A stretch of DNA of 24,049 nucleotides from Clostridiales bacterium UBA1206 (lineage in GTDB: Bacteria > Bacillota > Clostridia > Oscillospirales > CAG-382). The notes under the pieces are model-generated. The model had not been told where the DNA came from and made no database searches. It worked only from the letters and a program-made list of their open reading frames with translations. The stretch lies in assembly GCA_002310055.1 (NCBI GenBank), contig DBXS01000018.1, forward strand, positions 1-24,049, read 5' to 3'. A program made the position numbers and the translations under genes. How positions within the stretch are numbered: position 1 is the first letter of the stretch; every line of letters begins with the position of its first letter. This document shows, in pieces, positions 14,005-21,653 of the stretch.

Positions 14005-16497
14005 TCATTCTTTGGCGTCGTACCACGTCTTGCCTGTGCCGGCGTCCGCCGTTAGCGGAACGTCAAGCCGCGCTGCGTTTTCCATGCATGAGGTGAGGAT
14101 CTCTTTTGCGCGCGCCGAATCTTTTTCCGCCGATTCCACTATAAGTTCGTCGTGCACCTGCATTATGATGCGCGCGTCTAGGCCTGCTTCTTCAAGCGCT
14201 TTTTCGGCGTTGATCATAGCGATTTTTATTATATCCGCCGCCGTGCCCTGTATCGGCGTGTTCATCGCCACGCGCTCGCCAAACGCGACGAGCGTCTTCT
14301 TGGAAGAGCGCAGCTCGGGGATATAGCGCCTTCTGCCGAACATCGTGGTGACGTAGCCGTCCTCGTGCGCCTGCGCCTTTACGCGTTCGAGATAATCGCG
14401 TATGTCGGGGTAGGTGTCGAGGTAATTCTTTATATATTCGCCCGCCTGCTTTTTGGTCATACCTATATCCTGGCCGAGCGAATAATCGCTTATACCGTAA
14501 ATGATGCCGAAATTGACGGCTTTCGCCTGCTTGCGCATTTCGGGCGTGACTTGACTTTCCGGCACGCGGAAGACTTTTGCTGCGGTGGAGGCGTGTATGT
14601 CTTTGCCTTCGCGGAACGCGTTTATCATCGCTTCGTCGCCCGAAACGTGCGCCATCACGCGCAGTTCGATCTGCGAATAGTCGGCGTCTATCAGCACGTA
14701 TCCTTCCTTTGCGCGGAAGAATTTGCGCAGCTCCCTGCCTTCGGGTGTGCGGACAGGTATGTTCTGCAGATTGGGCTCGGTGGAAGAAAGCCGCCCCGTC
14801 TTGGTCAGCGTCTGGCGGAAAGTAGTGTGAACTCTGCCGTCGGCGGAAACCGCGGAAAGCATCCCGTCGCAGTACGTGGATTTGAGCTTTGCCATTTTGC
14901 GGTACACAAGCACCAGATCGGGCACGATATGGTAGGGCGAAAGCATCTCCAGCACTTCCGCCGAGGTGGAATAACCGTTTGCGTTCTTTTTGTAGTGGGG
15001 AAGTCCCAGTTCCTCGAACAGCACCGTCCCCAGCTGCTTGGGCGAATTGACGTTGAATTCGTGCCCCACGGCGGCGTAAACGGCGTTTTCGGCGTCTTTC
15101 ATCTGTATTTCGAGCGCTTTGCCGTATTCTGCGAGCCCTTCGGTATCCAGACCGAAACCGCTGTATTCTATATTCGCGAGCGTCCGCGCAAGCGGAAGCT
15201 CTATGCCGCGGTAAAGCGAAACGCCGTGCATTTCCTCAAGCAGGGGAGCGAGCGCGCTTTCGAGCCGCGGGAGCAGCGAGCAGAGCGATCTGTATTCGTT
15301 TATTCCAAGGTAATTGAGCACCGCTTTTTCGGGCGTGAGGCCGTTTTCGGCGGGCGATACGATATACGCCATCAGCGAAACGTCTTCGAAATCGCATCCG
15401 AACGTCCAGCCGCGTTCAAGGAACGCGCGTATGACTTCTTTTGCCGACCAGAACACGACCGTCTTTCCTTTGCCGAAAAACGCCGCGCTGTCATTGTCGA
15501 GCGCACAGGAATAAAGCTTTTCGCCGTCGCTTATGAAAACCGTATCGCCGTTTATTTCGGCGTAGAACTTTCCGGCCTCGAGAGCGCAGAGCTCTTCCGC
15601 GCTTATCTGCGCGCATTCGCCGCCTTCGTCTATTACCGCGCTCTTTTTGAGCGACATCCCGTTGATGAGCGCGCCGAACTCCAGCTCGCTGAAGAGCCCG
15701 AACAGCGCGTCGTCGTCGCGCTCGCGCAGGGCGTAATCGCCGGCGTCTGCGGATATCGGCGCGTCGCGCACTATCGTCGCCAGAAAACGCGATTCGTATG
15801 CGCTGTCTTTGCCCGCTTCGAGCTTGGCGCGGATCGCGCCTTTTATTTCGTCTATGTGTTCGTAAACGCCGTCGAGCGTGCCGTATTGATTGATAAGCGC
15901 CAGCGCGCCTTTTTCGCCTATGCCGGGAACGCCTTTGATGTTATCGGAAGTATCGCCCATTATGGATTTTACGTCGATAAGCTGTTTGGGCTCCACGCCG
16001 TAGAGCTCTTTTATCGCCTGCGGGGTGATGAGTTTGGTCTCGTTGTTCGCGGCGAGCCGCACCGTGGTGAGTTCGCTCACCAGCTGAAAACTGTCGCGGT
16101 CGCCGGTGACGAGCACGCATTCGGCGCCTTCGTCTTCCGCCATGCGCGAAACGGTGCCTAAAATATCGTCGGCTTCGTAGCCCGGGCATTCGATCACGGC
16201 GAGCCCCATCGCCGCGGCTATTTTTTTGGAATAGGGAAGCTGCTTTGCGAGGTCTTCGGGCATACCCTTGCGAGTGGCCTTGTAGCTTTCGCACGCTTTG
16301 TGCCTGAACGTCTTTTCGGGCAGGTCGTAGGCTATCGCCGCGTGGGTGAAACCGCCTTCCGAAAGGTTTTTGCGCAGTATGTTGACAAAGCCAAAAAGCG
16401 CATTCGTGGGAAACCCGTCCTTGGTGCTCAAGGGCCGGACTCCGTAAAATGCGCGGTTGATTATGCTGTTCCCGTCGAATACGATAAACCTTTTCAT
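14005..16497 (-). CDS. polA: DNA polymerase I
   Basis: 830 residues from the ATG at 16497. It fills gaps and removes RNA primers during lagging-strand synthesis and excision repair. The N-terminal 5' nuclease shows MKRFIVFDGNSIINRAF, GYEADDILGT, VTGDRDSFQLV and the H3TH region GVPGIGEKGALALI. The middle 3'-5' exonuclease region lacks the DxE metal-binding motif (AEI is found where DTE is expected), so proofreading is probably absent, as in Bacillus-type enzymes. The polymerase domain has motif A DADYSQIELR (D606), motif B around RKQAKAVNFGIIYG, and motif C QVHDELIVE (D783). An in-frame ATG at 16527 would add 10 residues, but it falls at the predicted transcription start and has no Shine-Dalgarno sequence. 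The ATG at 16497 has AAGG about 9 nt upstream and gives the normal PolA N-terminus. Confidence 0.97.
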   Translation of the reverse strand: MKRFIVFDGNSIINRAFYGVRPLSTKDGFPTNALFGFVNILRKNLSEGGFTHAAIAYDLPEKTFRHKACESYKATRKGMPEDLAKQLPYSKKIAAAMGLAVIECPGYEADDILGTVSRMAEDEGAECVLVTGDRDSFQLVSELTTVRLAANNETKLITPQAIKELYGVEPKQLIDVKSIMGDTSDNIKGVPGIGEKGALALINQYGTLDGVYEHIDEIKGAIRAKLEAGKDSAYESRFLATIVRDAPISADAGDYALRERDDDALFGLFSELEFGALINGMSLKKSAVIDEGGECAQISAEELCALEAGKFYAEINGDTVFISDGEKLYSCALDNDSAAFFGKGKTVVFWSAKEVIRAFLERGWTFGCDFEDVSLMAYIVSPAENGLTPEKAVLNYLGINEYRSLCSLLPRLESALAPLLEEMHGVSLYRGIELPLARTLANIEYSGFGLDTEGLAEYGKALEIQMKDAENAVYAAVGHEFNVNSPKQLGTVLFEELGLPHYKKNANGYSTSAEVLEMLSPYHIVPDLVLVYRKMAKLKSTYCDGMLSAVSADGRVHTTFRQTLTKTGRLSSTEPNLQNIPVRTPEGRELRKFFRAKEGYVLIDADYSQIELRVMAHVSGDEAMINAFREGKDIHASTAAKVFRVPESQVTPEMRKQAKAVNFGIIYGISDYSLGQDIGMTKKQAGEYIKNYLDTYPDIRDYLERVKAQAHEDGYVTTMFGRRRYIPELRSSKKTLVAFGERVAMNTPIQGTAADIIKIAMINAEKALEEAGLDARIIMQVHDELIVESAEKDSARAKEILTSCMENAARLDVPLTADAGTGKTWYDAKE

Positions 16498-16530
16498 AGA
16501 AAGCGCCTTTTCGTGTTTTTCATTCATAAC

Positions 16531-16559
16531 AGTTTACCATATCCGACGGGTTTTGTCAA
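16531..16559 (-). promoter_or_regulatory. polA promoter
   Basis: On the minus strand, TTGACA (16559-16554), a 17-bp spacer and TAAACT (16536-16531), with TGG just before the -10. The start site would lie near 16525, about 28 nt before the ATG at 16497. It sits in the short gap after the phosphodiesterase gene, so polA can be expressed apart from that operon. Confidence 0.65.
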
Positions 16560-16574
16560 TGATATTAAAGCGGA

Positions 16575-17297
16575 TTATTCTATTATATTGGAAGTGATAT
16601 AGTCCACGCCCCACGATACCATCCGTTCGGCGTCTTCGAGGCGGTCGACGGTCCAGACGTTGACTTCGAGCCCCGCGTCGTGGATGCGTTTGACGTCTTC
16701 CTCGTGCAGGCCGCCGATATAGATATCCAGCGAAAGGTTATACTTTTTCATCGCGTCGAACACGTTTTCGTCGAACGCGCCGGTAAGGTACTGCATCTGC
16801 TGATCGGGCAGGAGCGAACGCAGTTTTATGAGGTTATCTAGCGAAAACGAAATGAATATGACGTTTTCGAGCCAGCCGATATTCTTTATGCGCTCTATCA
16901 TTTCGCCCAGCCATTCTTCGGTGTAGCCGCCCTTGAGCTCCAGCACGCAGCGCTTTTCGTATCTCTTGCAGGTCTCTATATATTCTTCCATCGAGCAAAG
17001 GCGCAGGTCAGCTCTGGACCGCACGCCGTTCTTATCGCGCAGTCTCAGCGCGCGGAGCGTTTCGTACGTGGTCTGTTCGGGATACAGCTTGTCTATCCCC
17101 ATACGTTCGGTGTGGTCGTCGTGGAGCAGTATGAACTGCCCGTCGGCGGTGCGGCGGACGTCGGTCTCCACGCCGAAATAGCTTCTGTTGCCGGCGGCGA
17201 TGAACGCGGCGTTGGTGTTTTCGGGTTCGATCCCGCTCACGCCTCTGTGCGCTACCATTTTTACGTTGTTTTTGTTCGCGAGTTTTACGGTGTTCAT
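16575..17297 (-). CDS. Glycerophosphodiester phosphodiesterase family protein
   Basis: 240 residues, cytoplasmic (no signal peptide). The family hydrolyses glycerophosphodiesters to an alcohol and glycerol-3-phosphate in a TIM-barrel fold. Expected motifs are present in order: VAHRGVSGIEPENT (HRG and E-N pair), VETDVRRTADG (E and D metal ligands), LLHDDHTERM (second catalytic His), CVLELKGG, then LDIYIGG and VNVWTVDRLEDAERMVSWGV with GVDYITSN near the end. The length matches UgpQ-type enzymes. GGAGGA lies 6 nt before the ATG. It follows the phosphohexomutase gene by 39 nt and is probably the last gene of that operon. The exact substrate is unknown. Confidence 0.93.
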   Translation of the reverse strand: MNTVKLANKNNVKMVAHRGVSGIEPENTNAAFIAAGNRSYFGVETDVRRTADGQFILLHDDHTERMGIDKLYPEQTTYETLRALRLRDKNGVRSRADLRLCSMEEYIETCKRYEKRCVLELKGGYTEEWLGEMIERIKNIGWLENVIFISFSLDNLIKLRSLLPDQQMQYLTGAFDENVFDAMKKYNLSLDIYIGGLHEEDVKRIHDAGLEVNVWTVDRLEDAERMVSWGVDYITSNIIE

Positions 17298-17336
17298 AAG
17301 AAATCCTCCGTTTTTATTATATATGGTTTGCCTTTT

Positions 17337-19055
17337 TCAGGCGAAAAGCGCGTTTATCTCGGCGCGTATTGCGCCTATCTGTCTGTCGGTATCAAAACCG
17401 TCTTTGCCTTTTACAAGGATATATGCTTTCACTTTCGGCTCGGTGCCCGAAGGACGTATCACGACGGTCGTGCCGTTTTCGGTGCGGTAATACAGCATAT
17501 CGGCTTTGGGAAGACCGGTGGGGCGTTTTTCGCCGGTCGCCGTGACCGTCTCGGTCTGCGCGGTACAGTCGCCGCAGACCGCCACGCGGCTGCCGCCGAA
17601 CGAATCTATACTGCGCGAACGCAGCGTTTCCATACGGCGCTTCATCTCGGCCATCGGAGTCGCGCCGCTTATGGCTATGCTCAGCGTCTTTTCGGCGTGG
17701 TAGCCGTATTCTGCGAAGATATCGCAAAGCGCGTCATAAAGAGTTTTGCCCGCGGATTTGTAAAAGCAAGCCGCCTCGGCGATAAGCAGCGACGCCGCCA
17801 CGCCGTCTTTGTCGCGCACGTATCCGCCCGAAAGGAAGCCCTGGCTTTCCTCGTAGCCGAAAATGAACGTGTGCTCGCCGGATGAAGCGTATTCCTTTAT
17901 CTTTTCGCCTATATACTTGAAACCGGTCAGCACTTTTACGGGCGTCACGCCGTTTTTGCGGCAGATATCGTCGAACAGTTCCGAAGATACCGCCGACCTG
18001 ACCGCGGCGGCGTTTGCGGGGAGGCGGCCCGCTTTGCGGCGGGCTTTGATTATATAATCTATAAGCAGCGCGCCGATCTGGTTGCCCGACAGCGCCGTGA
18101 ATTCGCCGTTTTTCTGCTTTACCGCCACGCCGAGCCTGTCGCCGTCGGGATCGGTGGCGATGATGACGTCGGTAGTCAAACCGTTTTGCTTGATATATTC
18201 CAGCGCGCACGCAAAGCAGGCGGTGTTTTCGGGGTTGGGCGACGCCACGGTGGGGAAGTCGCCGTCCGGTATATCCTGCTTTGGCACCGAATGGAACCTG
18301 CTTATCCCCGCGCGGCGGAGCGCTTCGGGGACGAGCTTGTAACCCGCGCCGTGCAGCGGCGTGTAGACCAGTTCGAGCGAGTCGCCGTATTCTTTTATAA
18401 GAGAGGGATCTATGCGGCATTCAAGCACGGCTTTCAGGAACGCTTCGTCGGTCTCTTCGCCGATGATCTTTATCATTCCGCTTTTAACGTAGGGGTCGAT
18501 ATCGCGTTCCGCGGGGGCGAGCACTTCGATGCGCGCCATTTCGTACGCGACCGCGTCGGCGTGTTCGGGCGGAAGCTGTGCGCCGTCTTCCCAGTACACC
18601 TTGTAGCCGTTGTATTCGGCGGTGTTGTGCGAAGCGGTGACGTTTATCCCCGCGATACAGCCGTGGTGCAGCACCGCGAACGAAAGCTCGGGCGTGGGGC
18701 GGAGCGATTCGAACAGATACACCTTTATCCCTTTACCTGCGAGCACGCACGCCGCAACTTCGGCGAATTCGCGCGAGTGGTTGCGGCAGTCGTACGCTAT
18801 AGCCACGCCGCGGCCGTTTCCGCCGGCGTCGAGCACGAGCTTTGCCAGCGCGCGCGTCGCCCGGGCGACGGTCAGCACGTTCATACGGGCGATGCCCGCG
18901 CCCATCACGCTGCGCAGCCCCGCGGTGCCGAAAGCCATAGGGCAGGCGAAACGCGCCGAGATCTCGGCTTCGTTACCTTTTATATTATATAGTTCTTTTC
19001 TCGCCTCTTCGTCTATAAACGGCGATACCAGCCATCTGCTATATTCGGCGTTCAT
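17337..19055 (-). CDS. pgcA: Phosphoglucomutase/phosphomannomutase (alpha-D-phosphohexomutase)
   Basis: 572 residues from the ATG at 19055. It interconverts hexose 1- and 6-phosphates, feeding UDP-glucose and envelope polysaccharide synthesis. Visible motifs are FGTAGLRSVMGAG near the N-terminus, the phosphoserine loop INVTASHNTAEYNGYK (S142), the magnesium loop DPDGDR (D302, D304, D306), the sugar-specificity loop GYEESQGF and the phosphate-binding loop RPSGTEPKVKAY. The length fits PgcA-type phosphoglucomutases rather than the shorter GlmM. The frame is open further upstream, but the ATG chosen overlaps the stop of the TSCPD gene as ATGA and has GGAG 11 nt before it. The upstream extension would only repeat the TSCPD coding region in another frame. 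Gene symbol is by analogy with Bacillus. Confidence 0.95.
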   Translation of the reverse strand: MNAEYSRWLVSPFIDEEARKELYNIKGNEAEISARFACPMAFGTAGLRSVMGAGIARMNVLTVARATRALAKLVLDAGGNGRGVAIAYDCRNHSREFAEVAACVLAGKGIKVYLFESLRPTPELSFAVLHHGCIAGINVTASHNTAEYNGYKVYWEDGAQLPPEHADAVAYEMARIEVLAPAERDIDPYVKSGMIKIIGEETDEAFLKAVLECRIDPSLIKEYGDSLELVYTPLHGAGYKLVPEALRRAGISRFHSVPKQDIPDGDFPTVASPNPENTACFACALEYIKQNGLTTDVIIATDPDGDRLGVAVKQKNGEFTALSGNQIGALLIDYIIKARRKAGRLPANAAAVRSAVSSELFDDICRKNGVTPVKVLTGFKYIGEKIKEYASSGEHTFIFGYEESQGFLSGGYVRDKDGVAASLLIAEAACFYKSAGKTLYDALCDIFAEYGYHAEKTLSIAISGATPMAEMKRRMETLRSRSIDSFGGSRVAVCGDCTAQTETVTATGEKRPTGLPKADMLYYRTENGTTVVIRPSGTEPKVKAYILVKGKDGFDTDRQIGAIRAEINALFA

Positions 19056-19306
19056 TCGGCGCATATCTCCTTTTCGAGCGCGCGCGCGAACTGATCGGGG
19101 CAGCTCGTGGATTTGAATCCGCATCTTATGCCTTTAAGGCGTTCGATCACTTCGGCAGCGGTAAGACCTTCGCACAGCGCCGAAATGCCTTTGAGGTTGC
19201 CGTTGCACCCGCCCATAAACGAAATGCCGTGCAGAACGCCGTTTTCGTCTATGTCGAAAGTCACGCTGCGGCTGCAGGTGCCGCTGAATTCGTATGTTCT
19301 TTTCAT
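19052..19306 (-). CDS. TSCPD-domain small protein (TIGR03905-like)
   Basis: 84 residues covering a whole TSCPD domain, the small module also found at the C-terminus of some ribonucleotide reductases. Cys residues occur in GTCSRSVTF, GGCNGNLKG, SALCEG and IRCGFKSTSCPDQF; the last contains the TSCPD signature itself. Cysteine placement suggests metal binding, but the role is unknown. AAGGAG lies 9 nt before the ATG. It is the first gene of the operon and its stop overlaps the phosphohexomutase start. Confidence 0.9.
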   Translation of the reverse strand: MKRTYEFSGTCSRSVTFDIDENGVLHGISFMGGCNGNLKGISALCEGLTAAEVIERLKGIRCGFKSTSCPDQFARALEKEICAE

Positions 19307-19339
19307 TTCTTTTTGCTCCTTGATATTATTTACATAAAG

Positions 19340-19367
19340 ATTATATCATTCTTTTTTGAAAAGTAAA
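19340..19367 (-). promoter_or_regulatory. Promoter of the TSCPD-phosphohexomutase-phosphodiesterase operon
   Basis: On the minus strand, TTTACT (19367-19362), a 16-bp spacer and a consensus TATAAT (19345-19340), preceded by TGA. It lies 33 nt upstream of the ATG at 19306. The -35 is weak and the extended -10 is strong. Confidence 0.65.
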
Positions 19368-19387
19368 CCGCAAAAAAGACGATTTTT

Positions 19388-19410
19388 GCAAAAAAACGGC
19401 GTTTTTTTGC
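19388..19410. repeat. A/T-rich perfect palindrome between divergent promoters
   Basis: GCAAAAAAAC (19388-19397) and GTTTTTTTGC (19401-19410) pair perfectly around GGC. It lies between the minus-strand promoter at 19340-19367 and the S10 promoter at 19470-19498. It could be an upstream A-tract element, a protein-binding palindrome, or a weak terminator; nothing decides between these. Confidence 0.5.
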
Positions 19411-19469
19411 TTGTTCACAAAATGTTTACAATTTATGGGAGCAATATTTTAAAAAAAGCAAAAAAAGTC

Positions 19470-19498
19470 TTGACAAACCTTGTAAAATGTGGTATTCT
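19470..19498 (+). promoter_or_regulatory. S10 ribosomal operon promoter
   Basis: Consensus TTGACA (19470-19475), a 17-bp spacer and TATTCT (19493-19498), with TGG before the -10. A-rich tracts at 19451-19466 lie just upstream of the -35, in the place of an UP element. Transcription would start near 19505. This is the strong promoter expected for the ribosomal operon that follows. Confidence 0.8.
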
Positions 19499-19504
19499 AC
19501 TCGA

Positions 19505-19696
19505 GCTCGGTATGCGTAGAAGCCGGAGATTGCCGCTGAAACAGTGCGGGTAACTTCGGTGGAGTATGTCAGAGAATCTGGCGAAACAAGGCATTTTTTA
19601 AGGGGAGTTTCCGAAACACCCGAGAAGATGTTCAAACTCTTGCCGCCGGCCGGGCAAATAAAAAACACACATAAAAACAGGAGGCAAACCCCAACC
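19505..19696 (+). promoter_or_regulatory. Structured leader of the S10 operon
   Basis: About 190 nt of untranslated leader between the promoter and rpsJ. Local hairpins are seen at 19533-19549 (CCGCTG, AAA loop, CAG-bulge-CGG), 19568-19582 (GTCAGA and TCTGGC around GAA) and 19603-19621 (GGG-A-GTTT and AAAC-A-CCC). A further pairing, TTGCC with GGCAA, occurs at about 19640-19657. A T6 run sits at 19594-19599. In other bacteria L4 represses its own S10 operon through such a leader; here that is only a suggestion. The rest of the 19307-19696 gap holds the two promoters and the palindrome. Confidence 0.5.
19512..19553 (+). other. Possible 13-codon leader reading frame
   Basis: ATG at 19512 opens a frame encoding MRRSRRLPLKQCG and ends with TAA. 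It begins only about 7 nt after the predicted transcription start and has no Shine-Dalgarno sequence, so translation would have to be leaderless. The basic composition may be chance. Confidence 0.15.
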
Positions 19697-20008
19697 ATGG
19701 CAAACAAAGAAAGAATCCGCATCAGACTCAAAGCTTACGATCACACCCTTATCGATCAGGCGGCCGAAAAGATCGTCGAGACCGCTAAGAGAAACGGCGC
19801 TTCCGTTTCCGGCCCCATTCCTCTTCCCACCGATAAAGAGATCATCACCATCCTGCGCGCCGTTCATAAATATAAAGATTCGCGCGAGCAGTTCGAGACC
19901 CGTACCCACAAGCGCCTTATCGACATCATCAAGCCGTCGCCCAAAGCAGTCGACGCGCTCATGTCCATAGAGCTCCCCGCGGGCGTGGATATCGAAATAA
20001 AACTTTGA
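19697..20008 (+). CDS. rpsJ: 30S ribosomal protein S10
   Basis: 103 residues, the normal length. S10 sits in the head of the small subunit and, as NusE, also joins transcription antitermination complexes. The start MANKERIRIRLKAYDHTLID and the segments PLPTDKEIITILRAVHKYKD and TRTHKRLIDI are typical of S10. An in-frame GTG at 19544 would extend it by 51 residues with no family resemblance, so the ATG with upstream AGGAGG (12 nt away) is used. It is the first gene of the operon. Confidence 0.98.
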   Translation: MANKERIRIRLKAYDHTLIDQAAEKIVETAKRNGASVSGPIPLPTDKEIITILRAVHKYKDSREQFETRTHKRLIDIIKPSPKAVDALMSIELPAGVDIEIKL

Positions 20009-20028
20009 TCAACCAAAATACAGGTCAC

Positions 20029-20043
20029 GTCGGCAAAGCCGAC
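20029..20043 (+). other. Small hairpin between rpsJ and rplC
   Basis: GTCGGC (20029-20034), an AAA loop and GCCGAC (20038-20043) form a perfect 6-bp stem. No T run follows, so it is not a terminator. It may stabilise the message or mark a processing site. Confidence 0.4.
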
Positions 20044-20067
20044 CAATAACCAAGGAGGATAATACAA

Positions 20068-20697
20068 ATGAAAAAAGGACTCATCGGCAAAAAGATTGGC
20101 ATGACGCAGATCTTTGATGAAAAAGGGAACATAGTTCCCGTCACCGTCATCAACGCGGGCCCCTGCGTGGTCGTACAGAAGAAGACGCAGGAAAAAGACG
20201 GCTATTCCGCCGTTAAGCTCGGGTTCGAGGACATAGCGGAAAGAAAGCTTTCCAAACCCCTCAAAGGCGAATTTACCAAAGCGGGCGTTTCTTTTAAGAA
20301 ATACCTCAAGGAATTCAGACTCGACAACGCTTCCGAACTCGAAGTCGGCGCCACGCTCACTTCCGACGTATTCCAGGCGGGCGACAAGATCGACGTCACC
20401 GGCATTTCCAAAGGTCACGGCTTCAGCGGCGTCATCAAAAGATGGGGCTGCCACCGCCTCAGAATGACCCACGGTACCGGCCCTGTTCACCGTCAGGCGG
20501 GTTCTATGGGCGCCAACAGCGATCCTTCCAGGATCATGAAGAACAAAAAGATGGCCGGCCAGTACGGCAACGTGCAGGTCACCGTTCTTAATCTCGAAAT
20601 CGTCAAGGTCGATGCGGAACGCAACCTTCTCGCCGTAAAAGGCGCAGTCCCCGGCGCGCGCGGCGGTATCGTGTTCGTCCGCAACACCGTTAAATAA
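20068..20697 (+). CDS. rplC: 50S ribosomal protein L3
   Basis: 209 residues. L3 binds 23S rRNA near the peptidyl-transferase centre and starts large-subunit assembly. It opens with the family signature KKGLIGKKIGMTQIFDEKG. The conserved loop region GHGFSGVIKRWG, then THGTGPVHRQAGSMGANSDP, ends with VPGARGGIVFVRN, all as expected. AAGGAGG precedes the ATG by 9 nt. Confidence 0.98.
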   Translation: MKKGLIGKKIGMTQIFDEKGNIVPVTVINAGPCVVVQKKTQEKDGYSAVKLGFEDIAERKLSKPLKGEFTKAGVSFKKYLKEFRLDNASELEVGATLTSDVFQAGDKIDVTGISKGHGFSGVIKRWGCHRLRMTHGTGPVHRQAGSMGANSDPSRIMKNKKMAGQYGNVQVTVLNLEIVKVDAERNLLAVKGAVPGARGGIVFVRNTVK

Positions 20698-20718
20698 TTC
20701 GGGAGGGAGGAAACATAA

Positions 20719-21345
20719 ATGGCTAACGTAAAAGTTTACAATATGAAAGGCCAGGAGGTCGGAACGCTCGAACTCAACGACAGCGTTTTCGCAGCCGAAG
20801 AAAACACTTACGCGGTCCACGCGGTAGTTAAAGCTTACCTCAGCAACCAGAGACAAGGTACCCAGTCCACCCTCACCAGAAGCGAAGTTTCCGGCGGCGG
20901 CAGAAAGCCCTGGAGACAGAAGGGAACCGGCAGAGCCAGACAGGGCTCCATCCGTTCTCCGCAGTGGACTCACGGCGGTATCGCGCTCGGTCCCAAACCC
21001 AGAACCTACAAAATGTCCGTCAACAAAAAAGTCAGAAGAGCCGCAATGCTTTCCGCTCTTTCGTCTAAAGTGGCTTCGGGCGAACTGATTGTCGTCGACA
21101 ATATCGCGCTTGAAACTTACAAGACCAAAGCCATAGTGGAATTCCTCGGTGCGGTCAACGCCACCGGCAAGACTCTTATCGTGCTCGACAAAGCCGACAA
21201 AGTAGTCATCGGCTCCGCCGCCAATATCCCCACAGTTATGACAGCCCTTTACAACACCGTCAACGTTTACGACCTCGTGAACTACGGCAAGCTCGTTATC
21301 AGCAAGGACGCGGTCATGAAACTCGAGGAGGTTTACGCACAATGA
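20719..21345 (+). CDS. rplD: 50S ribosomal protein L4
   Basis: 208 residues. L4 lines the exit tunnel and in some bacteria represses its own operon by binding the leader RNA. The extended loop signature GGGRKPWRQKGTGRARQGS is followed by the segment WTHGGIALGPKPR. The body ends in a Rossmann-like region (TLIVLDKADK). GGGAGGGAGG lies upstream. Arginine is mostly AGA here, unlike the accessory genes. The stop overlaps rplW as ATGA. Confidence 0.98.
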   Translation: MANVKVYNMKGQEVGTLELNDSVFAAEENTYAVHAVVKAYLSNQRQGTQSTLTRSEVSGGGRKPWRQKGTGRARQGSIRSPQWTHGGIALGPKPRTYKMSVNKKVRRAAMLSALSSKVASGELIVVDNIALETYKTKAIVEFLGAVNATGKTLIVLDKADKVVIGSAANIPTVMTALYNTVNVYDLVNYGKLVISKDAVMKLEEVYAQ

Positions 21346-21635
21346 AAACTGCACACGATATCATAATAGCGCCCGTCATCACCGAAGCTTCCATAGCGAA
21401 TATGCACGACAAAAAGTACACGTTCCGCGTAGCCGACGACGCCAACAAGATCGAGATCGCCAAAGCCGTGGAAGAGATCTTCCAGGTCAAGGTCGAAAAA
21501 GTCACCACCATCACCATGAAATCCAAACCCAGAAGAGTGAGATACGTCGCGGGCAAGACCAGCGAATGGAAAAAAGCCATCGTAAAGCTTACCGCCGATT
21601 CCAAGACCATCCCGTTCTTCGACAGTCTTATGTAA
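21342..21635 (+). CDS. rplW: 50S ribosomal protein L23
   Basis: 97 residues. L23 sits at the tunnel exit and is the docking site for trigger factor and signal recognition particle. Family features are IIAPVITEASIANM near the start, TFRVADDANKIEIAKAVEEI, and the KVTTITMKSKPRRVR loop. The start overlaps the rplD stop by 4 nt, which fits translational coupling. Length is normal. Confidence 0.98.
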   Translation: MKTAHDIIIAPVITEASIANMHDKKYTFRVADDANKIEIAKAVEEIFQVKVEKVTTITMKSKPRRVRYVAGKTSEWKKAIVKLTADSKTIPFFDSLM

Positions 21636-21653
21636 TTCGAAAGGAGTTTAAAA

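Noticed and set aside
14365..16161. Long plus-strand open frame antisense to polA
   Set aside because: It lies wholly opposite a certain polA gene, has no ribosome binding site or family motif, and its composition is what high third-position GC produces on the opposite strand.
19864..21354. Minus-strand open frame opposite rpsJ, rplC and rplD
   Set aside because: Spans three certain ribosomal genes antisense; no own signals.
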